Counted from the stretch's first letter, positions 1 through 12,914 are shown. The stretch: 64,000 nt of DNA from Zhengitettix transpicula (GCA_037074705.1 CM073590.1:165786746-165850745), one strand, 5' to 3'. Program-made: numbers and translations. The notes: generated by a model not told the origin, from the letters alone.

Positions 1-345
1 TTAATCATTAGATCTAATATGGAACATTTCTCTCATAATTCTGGAATTTTATTTGAATTCTTCATTAAAAAAAATTATATTATGCCAATCGAAATTGTTC
101 GTTTGAATAGTTATGATTTAACACAAAATTATTGATTTATAATTTATTATTTGTTTATTAAATCGAGTTTTTAAAGATCTTTTCGTTTGTCCAATGTAAC
201 AAGCATTGCAATCTGCACAATTAAATCTGTAAATAAAATTATTTTTATCTAAAGTATTAAATTTTTCTTAAATATTCTTAACTAAATTCAAATTATTGTA
301 AGTTTTAAAAATAACACGATTACCATATTTAACAAACATCACAAA
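1..345 (-). mobile_element. Penelope-like retroelement, GIY-YIG endonuclease end
   Basis: Minus-strand translation of about 345-150 reads FVKYGNRVIFKTYNNLN, one stop, then NNFIYRFNCADCNACYIGQTK, continuing RSLKTRFNKQI (the residue run is split here). This matches the C-terminal domain of Penelope-like elements: the FIY...YIG pair of GIY-YIG nucleases, the CxxC pair just before YIG that is special to this element class, and the conserved QTxRSxxTR arginines. The frame then decays with stops towards position 1, where NEEF and IREMFHI resemble the usual tail. The reverse transcriptase part is not visible upstream. It is a non-functional relic cut by the window edge. Confidence 0.75.
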
Positions 346-2888
346 ATATTTATATTGAATGTTTACAAAATTGCTAGTACTATAGAAAACTGTTTATTCT
401 TAGGCTTTTTAAACTATCGAACTTAATAGGCTGATGTATTTTTTTTTACGATTGGACTATTAGTTCTTTTCTTACTGTAACACAGTAAAACGATAAGAAA
501 AGTTACGTCTTATTTTCGATCAATGACATTACACAGACGTCAGTAGAGAATTCTCTCACTGAGAGTCAACAAAGAAAACTGCCTCTCTGTTATTCATCTT
601 ATTACTGCTTTAAATGATCTTCTGTATAAATCAAAACAAGATTCTCATTAGTCCGCACCCTCCCGGAGTGTAATTAAGCCGCATTTCTAAGTCTCGCAGG
701 AATGTTCACGATATTGAAGCCAAACAAATTTTACCGAGAAATTCGAAGATCACAAAACTTAAGTGCTGCAACTGGAATTCATAATTAACTATTTCTACAA
801 TAAAAATCCAATGTATTTCAGAACCCAAGTAAAGACCTGGGAATGTCTAAAACACGTCAATAGTGTTATATCAGCATATGTATATCGTAAAATTTATTTC
901 AGAAAGTTAAAAAAGCAATTTAAAAGAAACTTCTTGAAACAACAATAAAAATGAGTATGTATGGTGCGAATCTATTTTAACCATTACAGGTATTTATTTT
1001 TTAATAAACTATTATGAGATACTTTCTCTCTCGGAATACTTCAGTCAATCCACAAATATTTATGTTGACTATGTATTTCACAATTTATTTCGATATCCAC
1101 ACTTCACATAATTTAAAAACATACTGGGTCAAACAATGCGTAATTTCTTATCATTGGCTCGTTTATGGCTGTCGTCGAATGACTGGTTGGACTAGACAAA
1201 CGCAGAGCTGTATGGGTCGGCTTATGGATGCTGACAATACTTGCCGAAATCAGCAAATCTTCGCTCGGGCATAAATTGGTGTCTCCAGTTACTCCACAGA
1301 TTAACTCTCTTTCGCTGCTCCATTGTCACCACGCCACAACTGTTTCTCTATGACTCTCTCATCTCTCGGCGGTCACGCCACGACTGTTTCTCTGCCATTG
1401 TTCTCGTCTGTGTCAACTCTGCCACTGTTCAACTATTCCCCTTGGTTCTTACATATCATCTGTTATTCACTGAATATCTGTTTTTACATGACTCACTCTT
1501 TTTAGAACCTTTCATGTTTTGTTGTAAGTCACGTAACGTCTTTTCCTACCTTAGTTAGTGAACCCTGGACAGTTCTATCGCCGTCAAAAGTGAATTATAT
1601 TCTAAAGTTTTGTTACCTGGAATTATAAGGTTAACTGAAGTCCTGTATCCCGTTAACATTATGATTGATGTTAATTAAACTACGGTAAAAAATTTATTGT
1701 AGTATACTATTTTACTTTAAATCAAACTCGAATATAAATTTCTTTACATACATTTGTAAAGAGAACTAATTTACTATTTATCTGTAGTTTCGACTATTGT
1801 GCAGCAAAGAAGTGCTTTGTTTTTCTTTTCAATTAGCCAGCAGTCGTTGAAGCTCTCAGAGACGAACAAAAATTTTCAACGAGTCTCTGACGTTTAAAAA
1901 TTTGGCAATTTCAGTACGATCTATAATACGACGAGAATCTTATTAATAACCTCTATTATTAAGAAACATTTTTTGGACATTCCATTACACTTGATATGGA
2001 GAAGATTAAGAATTAAAACTGTTAACAAGAGCTGTTGCAATCACAAGTGTCACCACACCATAGTCAGCCATTTTTTCAGGATGAGAAATAAAGAACATCA
2101 GAGGGAGGGGGTGGGGAGGTGCATGGGGAAACACTGCAGATAATTGTCGACCGATTTTTTCTTCTTTCTTGGTTTTAGAAGTCAAATATCGACGCATAAT
2201 CGTATGCATCAACCTTTTTCTCGACAATCGATGTAAATAATCGTTCATCCGTGGCCATCATTCTTCCTATCGATTTCACAGCCATTCACTCCTTCGGAAC
2301 TGTCTGCAGAAATCCACTTTCCGTCAATTGTTTTTCCTTTTGTAGAGTAATCGTGGAACTCTCTTTCATCAACAGTTATATCGACGTAGAAAATCGTCTG
2401 TATTGTGCCAACGCAGGCTCTCATTCTACTACTCGTTTATTCTCAATTGTCAGCAAACTCGGAGCCCATCCTATCCGATATTTTTAGAATCACTGTGTTT
2501 CATAAAAAAAACGAAACCACTGAGCCATGAGATATTCATTTAGCCTCAAAGGGATCGTGGAATTTGATTCGCCGATCACTCAACACCATATAGTTAATGA
2601 TACAGTTTGATAATCATTTCTGAGGCAGTGATTTCCAGGGAACGATGTTACTTGCTTTAGCCGATAATAAAATATGAAAAAATGCCACGGATATGACTGA
2701 AAAATTGACATAATAGTACTGAAATTGGTACTTTTCAGAAACAAACCTGTTTTTATTCCACCAGTACTACATGTTTGATTATGTAAGCACTTATTTACCT
2801 ACTATAGAAATATTGTAATTGGTTCTGATGTTGTGTAAGAAACGACAGTTGCTATTTCAGAAGCAAGTTACGTTAGACGGACTTACAG
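346..2888. other. No gene recognised
   Basis: AT-rich sequence with short open frames on both strands. 1320-1405 has two imperfect copies of GCCAC(A/G)ACTGTTTCTCT. Nothing protein-like identified. Confidence 0.6.
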
Positions 2889-3010
2889 AAGACGACAAAT
2901 GAACTCCTACAGTAACAAACTGGCTATTTTATATGAGTAATACACTGAAATCATGAAAGATAAGTCTGTTCTATTTCATAATGTAGTGGTGCTAAAGGAG
3001 AACGTTGAAT
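2889..3010 (+). repeat. Dispersed repeat B, copy 1
   Basis: About 115 bases (GACGACAAATGAACTCCTAC ... ATCATGAAAGATAAG ... GTGGTGCTAAAGG) recur at 4682-4800 with about 85-90% identity by eye. Both copies keep a short frame MKDK..LF.NVVVLK. Nature unknown; probably an old transposon. Confidence 0.7.
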
Positions 3011-6000
3011 ATTTAACTGAACTACACAATTAGTAAAGAAAAAAAGTTTAATAAATTTCGGCTATCGTAGGACCTTTAAGATAATCTTTCAAAAAGTTGA
3101 GACAGGCTTCAAGAGCATATAATGAAAACTGTGTATTGTAAGGATATTGAGTGATCACTATATACAAATCAGAAATTATAGGTTTCAAATTAATTATAGA
3201 AATTTAAGCACAAAAGAGAAAATATATCATAAAAACCGGTTATATAATAAATAGAGGTTTTCTGTCCACTGAATACATTAAAAATAAAATATGGAGAATA
3301 AATAGTGTTAATTGTTGCGATTATAATTCAAATCCAACAAATAGTATTCTTAATCAAAGCATATTTATTTATTGTTTATTAAATTAAACTATTTTGCTAC
3401 ATAATCACACGAATAAATGTAGAACGGGTTCTGAAGCGTTATTACACTGACAAAACCTCTACCATAACAATTTTATACTTTGCCCTTGGCGTCATATCTG
3501 AATTCTGAAGCACAAAAGGAATTAATTTCCTTTCAGTATGCACCAGTTAGCGACTTCATTCATAGAATGTCAAATTCATTTGGGCAGTTCGAAATTAAAT
3601 TCTGTGACCGTATTGTTGTAAAAAAAAGTAGTTAAAACCATAATAGCTTCAAAATCTTTTTTATTATATCGAATGTGAGAGCTGGTTATATATTCCCTCT
3701 CTCTTTCTTTCCCCACGCGCACGCGTGTATTTGTAACAGAAGTACACGATACACAGAGAAAAACCTACATTTTTGAACTGATATTGACTAACTTTAAGAT
3801 AAGGGATGGACTGTATTAATTTATGGATATAGAATCCGAAACATAAATTTATCATATTCTACTGCACTAACAAAAATTCATTATTCATTATTCAGTCGCA
3901 AAAAGCAGTACTGTCATGCCCCCAAGCCCGAAAGAACTGAGTAGAATTCGTTTGCATTCTCTGAATAGATGTTTCTGAAGACCAACACTTATTTACTGTT
4001 CGACACGTCGGTTTCTTACTCATTCTCCTTTAAATCACATTTCTTCATTTCCATCTATTTTCTTTGCAAAATAAGTCAATGGAGAGTTGGAAAATCATTA
4101 ATCCAATATAAAATCCGCCATTGTAATAAATTTCAAATACAAGTTACCGTAGCTTCGCCGAGTGCTTGTCGTAATAAGAAACAGTTTTCGTTAAGAATAT
4201 GGCGTGGGTTTTAAAGCAAAAAAGTCCATCGATGAACGAGTCAGTGGTTGCTATTGAACATTTACGTAAAAATGAACGATCAGGCATCTAAATAGCTCCA
4301 CATAGTGCCCGTATTTCAATAAAATATATGTATACATTGTACGACATAAAAGTTGTATAATCATTGCTCAAAACAAATAATTGACGGTAATCCTTATTCT
4401 TTCAGGGTTCTTGGTTGGGCGGGGTTTCTTAAATAAAAAGATTTAATTTATTTAACATAATAATTTACTAACAAAAATAAGCCACATTAAAATTAAGTTA
4501 TACCAAAATGACAATAATTAAAAAGAACGAATCATGACCTCTCTCTAAAAAGAAAAGAAATTTCATGGGATGAACAATGCAAAATTGAAAATAATTGGCA
4601 TAAATATATTGAATTTACTGATTTAAAGTATAAATTGAGGGTCCCTTGCATAACGATACATGGAATGAATGAATTAATTGAGAAGATGACAAATGAACTT
4701 CTACAGTAGCAAACTGGCTATTTTATATGAGTAATACATTGAAATCATGAAAGATAAATATATTCTCTTTCGGAATGTGGTGGTACTAAAAATAATTGTT
4801 TACTGCTGGTGCAGACTGGTTGCGGTGGTAGTGTCCGACGTTCGTGCACCCCCACAATTTTCTCAGGATTTGCTGGATGTTTCTGAGTCTGGTCACCGAC
4901 CACTCAAGGTAGTGGCTGGCTACTCACTGCCAGATTTCGACCATAAAATTCCTCCGGCAGATGTTTTTAAACTTCCATGCCTGCCAGCTTCGGGAGAATA
5001 GATCAACTATTCACGCCTAATAAGTTTGTCGTCCCTTGGAACTGTCAGCCTGTTTAAGGTCTTTTGTTGCTAAGGGGGTTCTTTGTCACCGAAACCGTCT
5101 TAGACCACCGTCCGAGTCCGCCAGCGTCTTCCGTCCAAAATTAGCGCGCTTTAACTAAATGTTCAATACATGGCCTAAACATTCCGTTAAAGTAACATTT
5201 ATCGGAATCAATGGATTGTACACTTGCAAAAATGTTGAAAAATAAGGGTTATAGTTCATGTCTGAGTGAAAAAAAAAATTATCACACCTTTTTCAAAATT
5301 TAAGTTATGCCAACCAATTCTCAGGGATTTTCTCATTATACGTTCAAATCACGTACACCCCATTTCTGTGTTTTCTCCATTCCTGACATATATGTAAAAT
5401 CCTGTTCCAAGTACAGCCCGTAACCTCCCTTTTACCTTTATACCCAAGCAATCATATACTCTTAAGAAAGTATCACGAGAATTAAAGTGAAGGATCACAT
5501 CTAATGTGGGAAATAATTCTGATCATTATTAAAATTATACGAACCGAATGCAGATTAGCGAATCTATAGTAATTGATAAACACAACTGACTAATTTAAGC
5601 TTTTTTATCGTTAAAATAATCAATGGTAGAATATTAGATTCAGTAGTCAGGAAGCGGTTGAAAAATAAAAAAGGTATAGAAAAGCCGTTTGCTATTTTAC
5701 TGACAATTGCGTCCGTATAAAGCGTCGCCGTGGAAATGAATTTCTGACTGCCCGTGCATTTAATGTCTGATTGACTACATTTTTACTACTCTTTTTTTTT
5801 TAGAAACCACCCTGTTTCCAAGCCGTTGAATAAAACTGTGGCGACGGAACAAATAAATTCGGTACTAATTGAAACAATTACACCTGCTAAAAGAACCCGA
5901 CTGATTTGTTTGTAGCAATTTATTTTAGTCTGGTCTGGAAGCATTTCACATCTGTACTGTTGTTAATCCTGATTAATGAAAAGAGTAAGTGGGTTAGCCG

Positions 6001-6846
6001 AACGCAGGCTCCAGCAATTCATTTCACGTGACAAATGATCGTAATTGTAAGCGTTTGTTTAAATTAAAAATTCGGTTTCCTAAACATCTTTATTGTAAAT
6101 ATTTTATAATTTATAAATAGGAGTATTATAATCTAACGAATATTATTATCTCATGTGGTCTTTTATATGTGGTAATTAAAGATACAGTAGGTAGTGACAA
6201 ATGGTTGCGGAAATTTTCAGTTTAAGATTTCGCTGCTATGAAGAACCAAACAGTATACGTATAATTCTACAGAAATTTGAGCCCAAATTCAATTTTACCC
6301 TCAATATTGCCTTATTATTATTTAATCCAAAGACACGACATTATGAGACCTTACACAACATTGAATCTTAATATGTTCACTCAACATTTCAATAAGTGAA
6401 ATATCGTTAAATGTAACAGCCAAACATTGCAGATTTGATAATATATAATTCCGCTGACCGTGGCAGCATTTAATTAATTAACCGAAAATTGATTACAATT
6501 TATAATAGAACTAGTGTTTCTCGCGGATAAAACCCGTGTGATTTCGGTTTATTTTAATTACAAATTATATATATTTCCTTCGTTCCGTTAAAAAACATTC
6601 TCCGCCACTGCATTATTCTAAAAGTTCATTTTTACGATAAACTTGTGTTTACAATACAGTTCTGCTCAATCGGCGTACACATCAGTTGTTATTCAGTTAC
6701 TGAGCATTACAGGACGAGCCAGTTCAGAATGGTACAACACACGTTTGAAGATTGTACTCAGATGTTGTTGATATACGGCGAATGTGGATGGAATATTCGA
6801 GCTGCATAATGCATATATTTCGAACGTTTTCCGCATAGAATTTGTT
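3011..6846. other. No gene recognised
   Basis: Apart from repeat B (4682-4800) and a GC-richer 300 bases at 4800-5110, only AT-rich intergenic-type DNA. The 84-residue frame at 4747-5001 overlaps repeat B and is not credible as a gene. Confidence 0.6.
4682..4800 (+). repeat. Dispersed repeat B, copy 2
   Basis: Second copy of the 2889-3010 sequence (GATGACAAATGAACTTCTAC and onward). After 4800 it diverges into a GC-richer 300-base segment (4800-5110) which has no match at copy 1. That segment has an open frame of 84 residues which I do not recognise. Confidence 0.7.
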
Positions 6847-6912
6847 TAGGCAAACGGGCTACATGAGGGTAATCCACGTGGTGGCAAATTCCCTTTAATA
6901 GCATAGGAAAGG
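6847..6912 (-). repeat. Retroposon family A, truncated copy 1
   Basis: Only the first 65 bases of the family are present (GGGCTACATGAGGGTAATCC and onward), directly followed by full copy 2 at 6927. It is a partial unit at the edge of a head-to-tail cluster. Confidence 0.75.
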
Positions 6913-7440
6913 AAAGGCCTTTTGTTTAGGGTAACAGGCTACATTAGGGCAATCCACATAGTGGCAACTCCCCTTTAATAGCATAGCAAGGTATTTGAAA
7001 TGGGGGATGTGGAAGGGTAGAGGAAGGTAGCCAACGGTTAACTAGGGCCCCCGGGCTATGGTTTAAGAATCCTACCCGACAATTCACCTAAAAGTGATTC
7101 AGGCAAAACCCTGGAAAAACCTGCATCAGGTAGGTTACTTGTACTTGTCCCACGATGGCGGGAGAGGGGTTTGCTGTGGGGTCGCAGCTTTCCCCTCGCC
7201 GTGCCTTGACCAGCTTAGGAGGCCGCTGACCGACTATTCAAATCGGAATAGCGGACAACTCTAACCTTATGCCCAAGGTCTACGACTCCGGAACATACGC
7301 CTCTCAAAACAGGCCGAGGGCCGAGGTGCCTCGGCATGTGGGAACCTTAGTTCAAAAAACCAGAGAGATGTGAAGGCATCCCCAAAGGTAGCCCACGCCA
7401 GAGCTCTCTGGGAAGGTTCACCTGCGAGAGAATTCCGACT
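6913..7440 (-). repeat. Retroposon family A, copy 2
   Basis: About 515 bases alignable with copies 3, 4, 6 and 7, from AACAGGCTACATTAGGGC to GCGAGAGAATTCC. I orient it to the minus strand because the family carries poly(A) after its GTGGATTACCCT...CCTGTTCCCC end when read on that strand. No coding capacity is conserved between copies; open frames in it are shadows. Confidence 0.82.
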
Positions 7441-8018
7441 TTTTTTTTTTGGGGAACAGGCTACATGAGGGTGATCCACATTGGGCAACTCCCCTTTAAT
7501 AGAATAGGAAGGGATTTGAAAGGGGGGATGTGGAAGGGTAGAGGAAGGTAGCCAAGGGTTAACTAGGGCCCCCGGGCTATATTTTAAGGATCCTACCCGG
7601 CATTCACCTAAATAAATGCAGGGAAAACCCTAGGAAAACCTGCATCGGGTAGGTCGGGCATTGTGTACTTGTCCCACGCCCTTCCGATAGCGGGAGAGGA
7701 GTTTGCTGTGGGGACGCAGCATTCCCTTCTCCGTGCCTCGACCAGTTTAGGAGGCAGCTGGCCGACTATTCCAATGGGAATAGCGGACAACTCTTACCGT
7801 ATGCCCAAGGTCTGTGACCCCGGAACATACACCTCTCAAAACAGGCCGAGGTGCCTCGGCTTGGGGGAACCTTAGTTCAAAAATGGAGAGGAAAAGGCAT
7901 CCCCCCCAGATAGCCCCTTCGTATCTCTCCTAAAAGGTTCGACCTGCGAGAGAATATCCCTCCCAGGTTACCTGCGAGAGAATTCTCCCGCAGGTCTGTG
8001 ATCGGGGGCTATCCGACC
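7441..8018 (-). repeat. Retroposon family A, copy 3
   Basis: A T10-12 run at 7439-7450 is its poly(A) tail seen from the plus strand. The body matches copy 2. Its 5' part (minus sense) holds a 26-base near-perfect palindrome at 7970-7995 (ACCTGCGAGAGAA paired with TTCTCCCGCAGGT, one mismatch) and a partial second copy of the same motif at 7940-7969. Confidence 0.83.
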
Positions 8019-8555
8019 TTTTTTTTTTTGGGGTGTAGATAGGCTATGTATAGGGTAATCCACATAGTGCCAACTTCCCTCTTATAGCATAGGAAAGGGA
8101 TTTGAAAGGGGGGATGCGGTAGGGTGTAGGAAGGTAGCCAAGGGTTACTAGGGCCCCCGGGCTATATTTTAAGGATCCTACCCGGCATTCGCCTAAAAGT
8201 AATGCAGGACAAACCCTATAAAAAACCTGCATCGGGTAGGTCGGGCATTTGGTACTTGTCCCACGCCCTTCTGATGAAGGAAGAGGAGTTTGCTGTGGGG
8301 ACGCAGCTTACCCCTCGCCATGCCTTGACCTGTTTAGGAGGCAGCTGGCCGACTATTCCAATAGGAATAGCAGACAACTCTTGCCGTATGCCCAAGGTCT
8401 GCGACCCCGGAACATACACCTCTCAAAACAGACCGAGGTGCCTCGGCATGTGGGAACCTTAGTTCAAAAAAACCTGAGAGATGTGAGGGCATCCCCAAAG
8501 GTAGCCCCCGCCAGAGCTCTCTGGGAAGGTTCACCTGCGAGAAATCCTCTCGCTA
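8019..8555 (-). repeat. Retroposon family A, copy 4
   Basis: A T-run at about 8018-8029 marks the tail. The body matches copies 2 and 3 along the whole unit, including GCCGAGGTGCCTCGGC near 8432-8448. It ends at CCTGCGAGAAATCCTCTCGC (8532-8551), a decayed form of the 5' palindrome. It lies head to tail with copies 2 and 3. Confidence 0.83.
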
Positions 8556-8859
8556 CTCCATCTCATACCCTTTTTGTCAGAATACAACAACGGCTGCGAG
8601 AAACAGTTATATTTTAAACTAGGAGGTTTGACTGTGGTGCTCCACGGACGCGACGCACTCTCGACTTTGAAGGGAAAGTCCTTCAACACATAGAAAAGAA
8701 CCCGTCGACGAGTCCTTGAAACATTGCTCATGCCACACAATATCAGCATTCGTGCCTCAGCCTATTTTGTTTGCCTACCGTCAAGTGGGAGACTTGAAAT
8801 CGTTTCAATTACAAATATATAACTCTTAAATTAATTGTTCTCGTTAATTATTGACGGCG

Positions 8860-9349
8860 GCATTGTGAAGGACTATTGTTGGCGAGAAAGTGGAGCCGAC
8901 AATGCTCACTAGAAAGTGATTGTCGAAAAGGCATATAAAGACGTGCGGAACTTAAGCGAAGAAGAGTGTTAAGAGTTGGCGGAGAGAGAGAGAGAGAGAG
9001 CAGAGTGTGATTTGGAAGGGTTCAGAGTGTGTTTTGGGAGGCTGATGAGTGTGTATTAAGAGTTGTCGGAGTAGAGTTGCCGTAGTAGAATTTAGCAGAT
9101 TGTCCGAGAACCCAGTTACTCGGAGCGATGTTTTACACAGAACAGTAAAAAGTGATTGGTCAGCGAGCGGTGGTTGATCTACAAACAATTAGATATTCCT
9201 AAACATAAAGACATGGACAGTGTTCTAAAGTGTTTGCAAACAATAAGAAAGTAGAATCAGTGAAAATGGCCTGTTAGTGAAGCAAGTAAAAAAGAAAATT
9301 AATTAAAAATGAAATTACGTGCGCATAAGCCTCAGAAGACCAGACAATG
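8860..9349 (+). promoter_or_regulatory. Candidate TATA promoter and first exon
   Basis: CpG-rich segment with CATATAAAG at 8932-8940, a (GA)10 tract at 8981-9000 and an ATG at 9309 that opens MKLRAHKPQKTRQ and ends at a good donor, AATG|GTATGT (9350). This could be the first exon of a plus-strand gene with a very long intron. It could also be an LTR-like promoter of a lost retroelement. No downstream exon was found. Confidence 0.3.
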
Positions 9350-11084
9350 GTATGTAATTCAGACAATCTTTAATCTGTAAACTTTATATGAAAATACCAC
9401 TTGCTGTCAGATTTTGAGAACTTTATTAAAATTATATAACTTTCAGATTAGGAATAGTTGTTTTTATTGTAAATTTAATTAATTTTTCTGTACCATCTTT
9501 ATTAGAGGCCAGATAGGCGGCCATGAAATTGAGTTCTCACAGAAACCGAGGCATAATATTAAAAATGTAAATTCAACGAAGGCAAAATTTTGTTAAATAA
9601 AAAAAATTGTTATGTCTTTAAAACTGTTGTTTATTAAAATTCCTTCCTTTATTCATTCATTTAATGTTATTATTTATTACATTAAATGGCACTAACGCGG
9701 TGGCTTATTTACATATTAATTATTTGTTTACTACAATATATATTCTCAGGTGTATCTCTTACATATGTACATTAATTTCTACTAGTTTTAATCGTTCTCG
9801 TATTATCTTTCGCGTTCTCAGGAAATGGGAGACGTCTCTAGCACTTCTTCGGGCAAATAATTCTAATCCATAATTGTTTGCTGCCCTGCTTACGTATTGA
9901 AAAGAACGCTTTTACTTTCGTACTTTTGTGATTTTCTCCAGGCCGTGTCGTCCTCGTACACGCAGGCTCAGTGACTCCCAGTGGATGGGTTCGTCGTTGT
10001 CCAGACTTTCAGCAGATCAATTCTCTGCTGCTGTAATGAGAACATTTTCATATAAAATCCCAAAAGATCGTTCCGTATTCCAAAAGTTACGAGGGTAACG
10101 ATTTGTAAGAGATAGCTTTCGTCTTCTTCACAATTATCTTCAAAACCGGTTTTATAAAATGATATTCCTTTCTCTCATTTTTATTTGGAATCATTAACGA
10201 CGCTATTACATTTCCTTGAGAAATCCCTGAAGTAATTTAAACTAGATGTAAAACTTCTTTCCCAACACGAATCCCCAGTTTCCAATCGTTAAAATATTCC
10301 CGAATCCAAACCAGAACGTGCTGTAGTCGACACTCGATTTATCTCTGTTAGAACGTTGGACTGAATGCTACATTCTCTTGTGATCATCTCCTTTTTCATG
10401 AAGAATTGAATACTCAAAAAGCAATTAATATATATCAATGTTTGCCAACAAATGACAAAACTAACAATAGTTTTTTGATGAAAACATTTTTATAATAAAT
10501 AAATCAAGTAAAAATACAGGGAAAAATTGTTAAAAACAATACGTAAAACATTCCAAGCCACTAGTTTTAATTGATCTTTCAACATCATAACAGAATCATT
10601 ATATTTAGTTGGTCACTAATACAATATATTTTAATCTCTGATGTCGATAAAGAAATAAAACTCTATGTCGAGTTGTTTGACTTTGATTTACGAATGGTTC
10701 GCTGTAAACTCTGAGGTCCGCAATGTGGCTCTCCTGGAGACTACTGAATCAGAGCAGAGTAAGTGACTCTACGGCGGACACTGAAGGGAATATATCCTGG
10801 GACTATAGCCGAATTCCTTTTGACGAACATTGTCGCTGAGCAAACTGCCGGTTGTGCCGAGCCGTGACTGAATTTACCTGTGGGGGAGGTCGAGAAGTCG
10901 GCTTTGAGTAATGCATGCACACCAACTGCCTCTTTGAACATGTACGGGTGTGTTCTCGGCAGTCAGGGAATGGAAGCTGATTACATTCGTAGACCAACTT
11001 GACTAACGTGAACAGGCTTTCATGTTTGTAAGACACGTAGGAAGTCCTGTATGCGACTGACTTTTCAATCCTCATTTGGAATTA

Positions 11085-11217
11085 AAATATAAAACGTCAG
11101 CGTTAAAAGTAAACTAATTAGATAAATAAATAGCCAAATAACAGACAAAAAAGTGTTAAAGAAATACCACACAACTTTTCTGCAATCCTTGTTGCTTTCG
11201 TAAGGTGATTCAAGGAA
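11085..11217 (-). repeat. Hammerhead-like element, single-ended copy
   Basis: On the minus strand: GAATCACCTTACGAAAGCAA, a GCAA/TTGC stem, AGAAAAGTTGTGTGG, then TTATTTGGCTATTTATTTAT and TAATTAGTTTACTTTTAACG. It matches the right half of the 54.04-54.30 kb element and the 47.38 kb copy. Confidence 0.7.
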
Positions 11218-11299
11218 CGTAAAAGCCTTTAGAACGATAAACCGCACAAACCAGGCGAATGCAGGGATGGATCCTTTGTAGCCTGTTACCCTAGTATAC

Positions 11300-11385
11300 C
11301 CTTGTATACAAATTGGAGCGGTTTTGCATCTAGACAATGTCTATAGACAATCGCGCGAAAAATTCTTGTATATAGTGTAATAATT
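11300..11385. repeat. Palindromic repeat D, copy 1
   Basis: CTTGTATACAAATTGG, CATCTAGACAATGTCTATAG and AATCGCGCGAAAAATTCTTG. The reverse complement matches 12925-12965 (TATATACAAGAATTTGTCGC, CAATTGTCTAGA). Each copy is a cluster of imperfect palindromes around CTAGACAATTG and TCGCGCGA, like a miniature foldback element. Confidence 0.5.
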
Positions 11386-12914
11386 TATTAACTATTTTTT
11401 GACAATAATTCATGATATGAATTATGTGGCGTTTTTAAATGAAAAGAACTATTACGTGAAAACTATTAAACAAGATTTATTAACAATTTTAAAACAAGTA
11501 TTCAAATTACAAAATATTTGGGATCTCAGGGTCTTGAACTGGGTTTGATAATGGCAGAATTTATATAATCAAAATCACAAAAATTACGTTTACTTTATAT
11601 GGGAATCAATGCGTCTGAACATAGACGAAATTTGTTGCTGAAGAAATAATACTAAAGATTGAATTTAAACAATTTTAATTTTTATCAAGAAATAAAGAAT
11701 GATCTGAATAATTAAAGATCTCATTTTATCGATAATTAAAGAACGATCTGACGTTTATCCTTTAAACGTGGTTTACAATGATTTTAAAGTTTTCTTTCTA
11801 CTTACGGCAGCCCAGGTCTCATTTTAACTTTTCGTGCACAATTTTGGGGATATCACTGATTCTAAGTACTCACAGACTCTAAATGTTCACAGACTCTAAT
11901 TAGCGTAGTTTGTTAGTTGGTTTGAAATAACTTTGTCGATTCTCGATGATTTACTGCAACCTGGATTTGTAGGTCTCGTGGATTTTTGTTGAAAATGCAC
12001 CTCATTGGTTTTGTCTGTTGACTAAAGACTAGTTCAATTTCTGCATTTTTGATATAACAGCGTACTGGTTACTGGAACACTTTCTCGTTCTTTAAATTAG
12101 ACCTTTTTCATTCTCGCTGCTGACTGACTAAATTGTTCAACTTTTCGTGTATTAAAATTTTGTGGTCTTTACACCTCGCCGTTCATTGCCTGACTCTACT
12201 ACTTTTGTAAAATAGACTATACGTTCGTCTCGTAAATTTTGAGCGCGTAAAACCTTCTCGACCGATCAACAATACTTTCTTTGCCTTGCCGGTTTGTTGC
12301 GGCGTCCGCTTTATCCACCAATAATGAGTCCTCTACAATTCAACTTTTCAATTAGAACAATGCCTTAACTACCAATTACTACAATAGACATGCTTTAAGA
12401 ACAATCGCAGTACACTGGTCTCTGAAATGGGAGACTTGAGACAATTCTCAGAATTGTTAGGTCTACTAATAATAATAACAGATGTTCGTATGCAAACCAA
12501 GTTTTTTTTTACAGGAGATGCCCCGCCCTTCTTTGTCTGACTAATTTTTTACTTCCGATGTAAAACTGTTTTCAAATTGTGTATTTTTTTTCTACGTCAC
12601 CCACGGACAGTTAATATTCTAGCTTTTCATTAACTATTAGCTTCTTAGTGCGGTTTTTATATTCTGGATTAGCGCTTTCCCACAAACAAGACCACAATCT
12701 TCTATTAACCATTAAACTTTCTTCGTTGGCCACATCTTTATAATAAACAAGCAAAAATAAATGAAATTAAGGAAGCGTTCTCTAGAACTCGCAGAGGATA
12801 ATTGCGGACCATGTCTAGAAAAGCGTGCACACTACGAAATTTTGCGCAACAAACTCTCAAGTCTGCCATTTCTGGAACGAGACCAATGTTCAGCGATTTT
12901 GTTCTAAAAGCGTG

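Noticed and set aside
1014..1558. Chained plus-strand frames up to 105 residues
   Set aside because: Low-complexity Ser/Leu/Cys content typical of pyrimidine-rich DNA; no domain or splice support.
8202..8617. Overlapping frames in the retroposon cluster and at 56.1-56.7 kb
   Set aside because: They recur because the repeat recurs. Frames are not kept across copies and no domain is visible.
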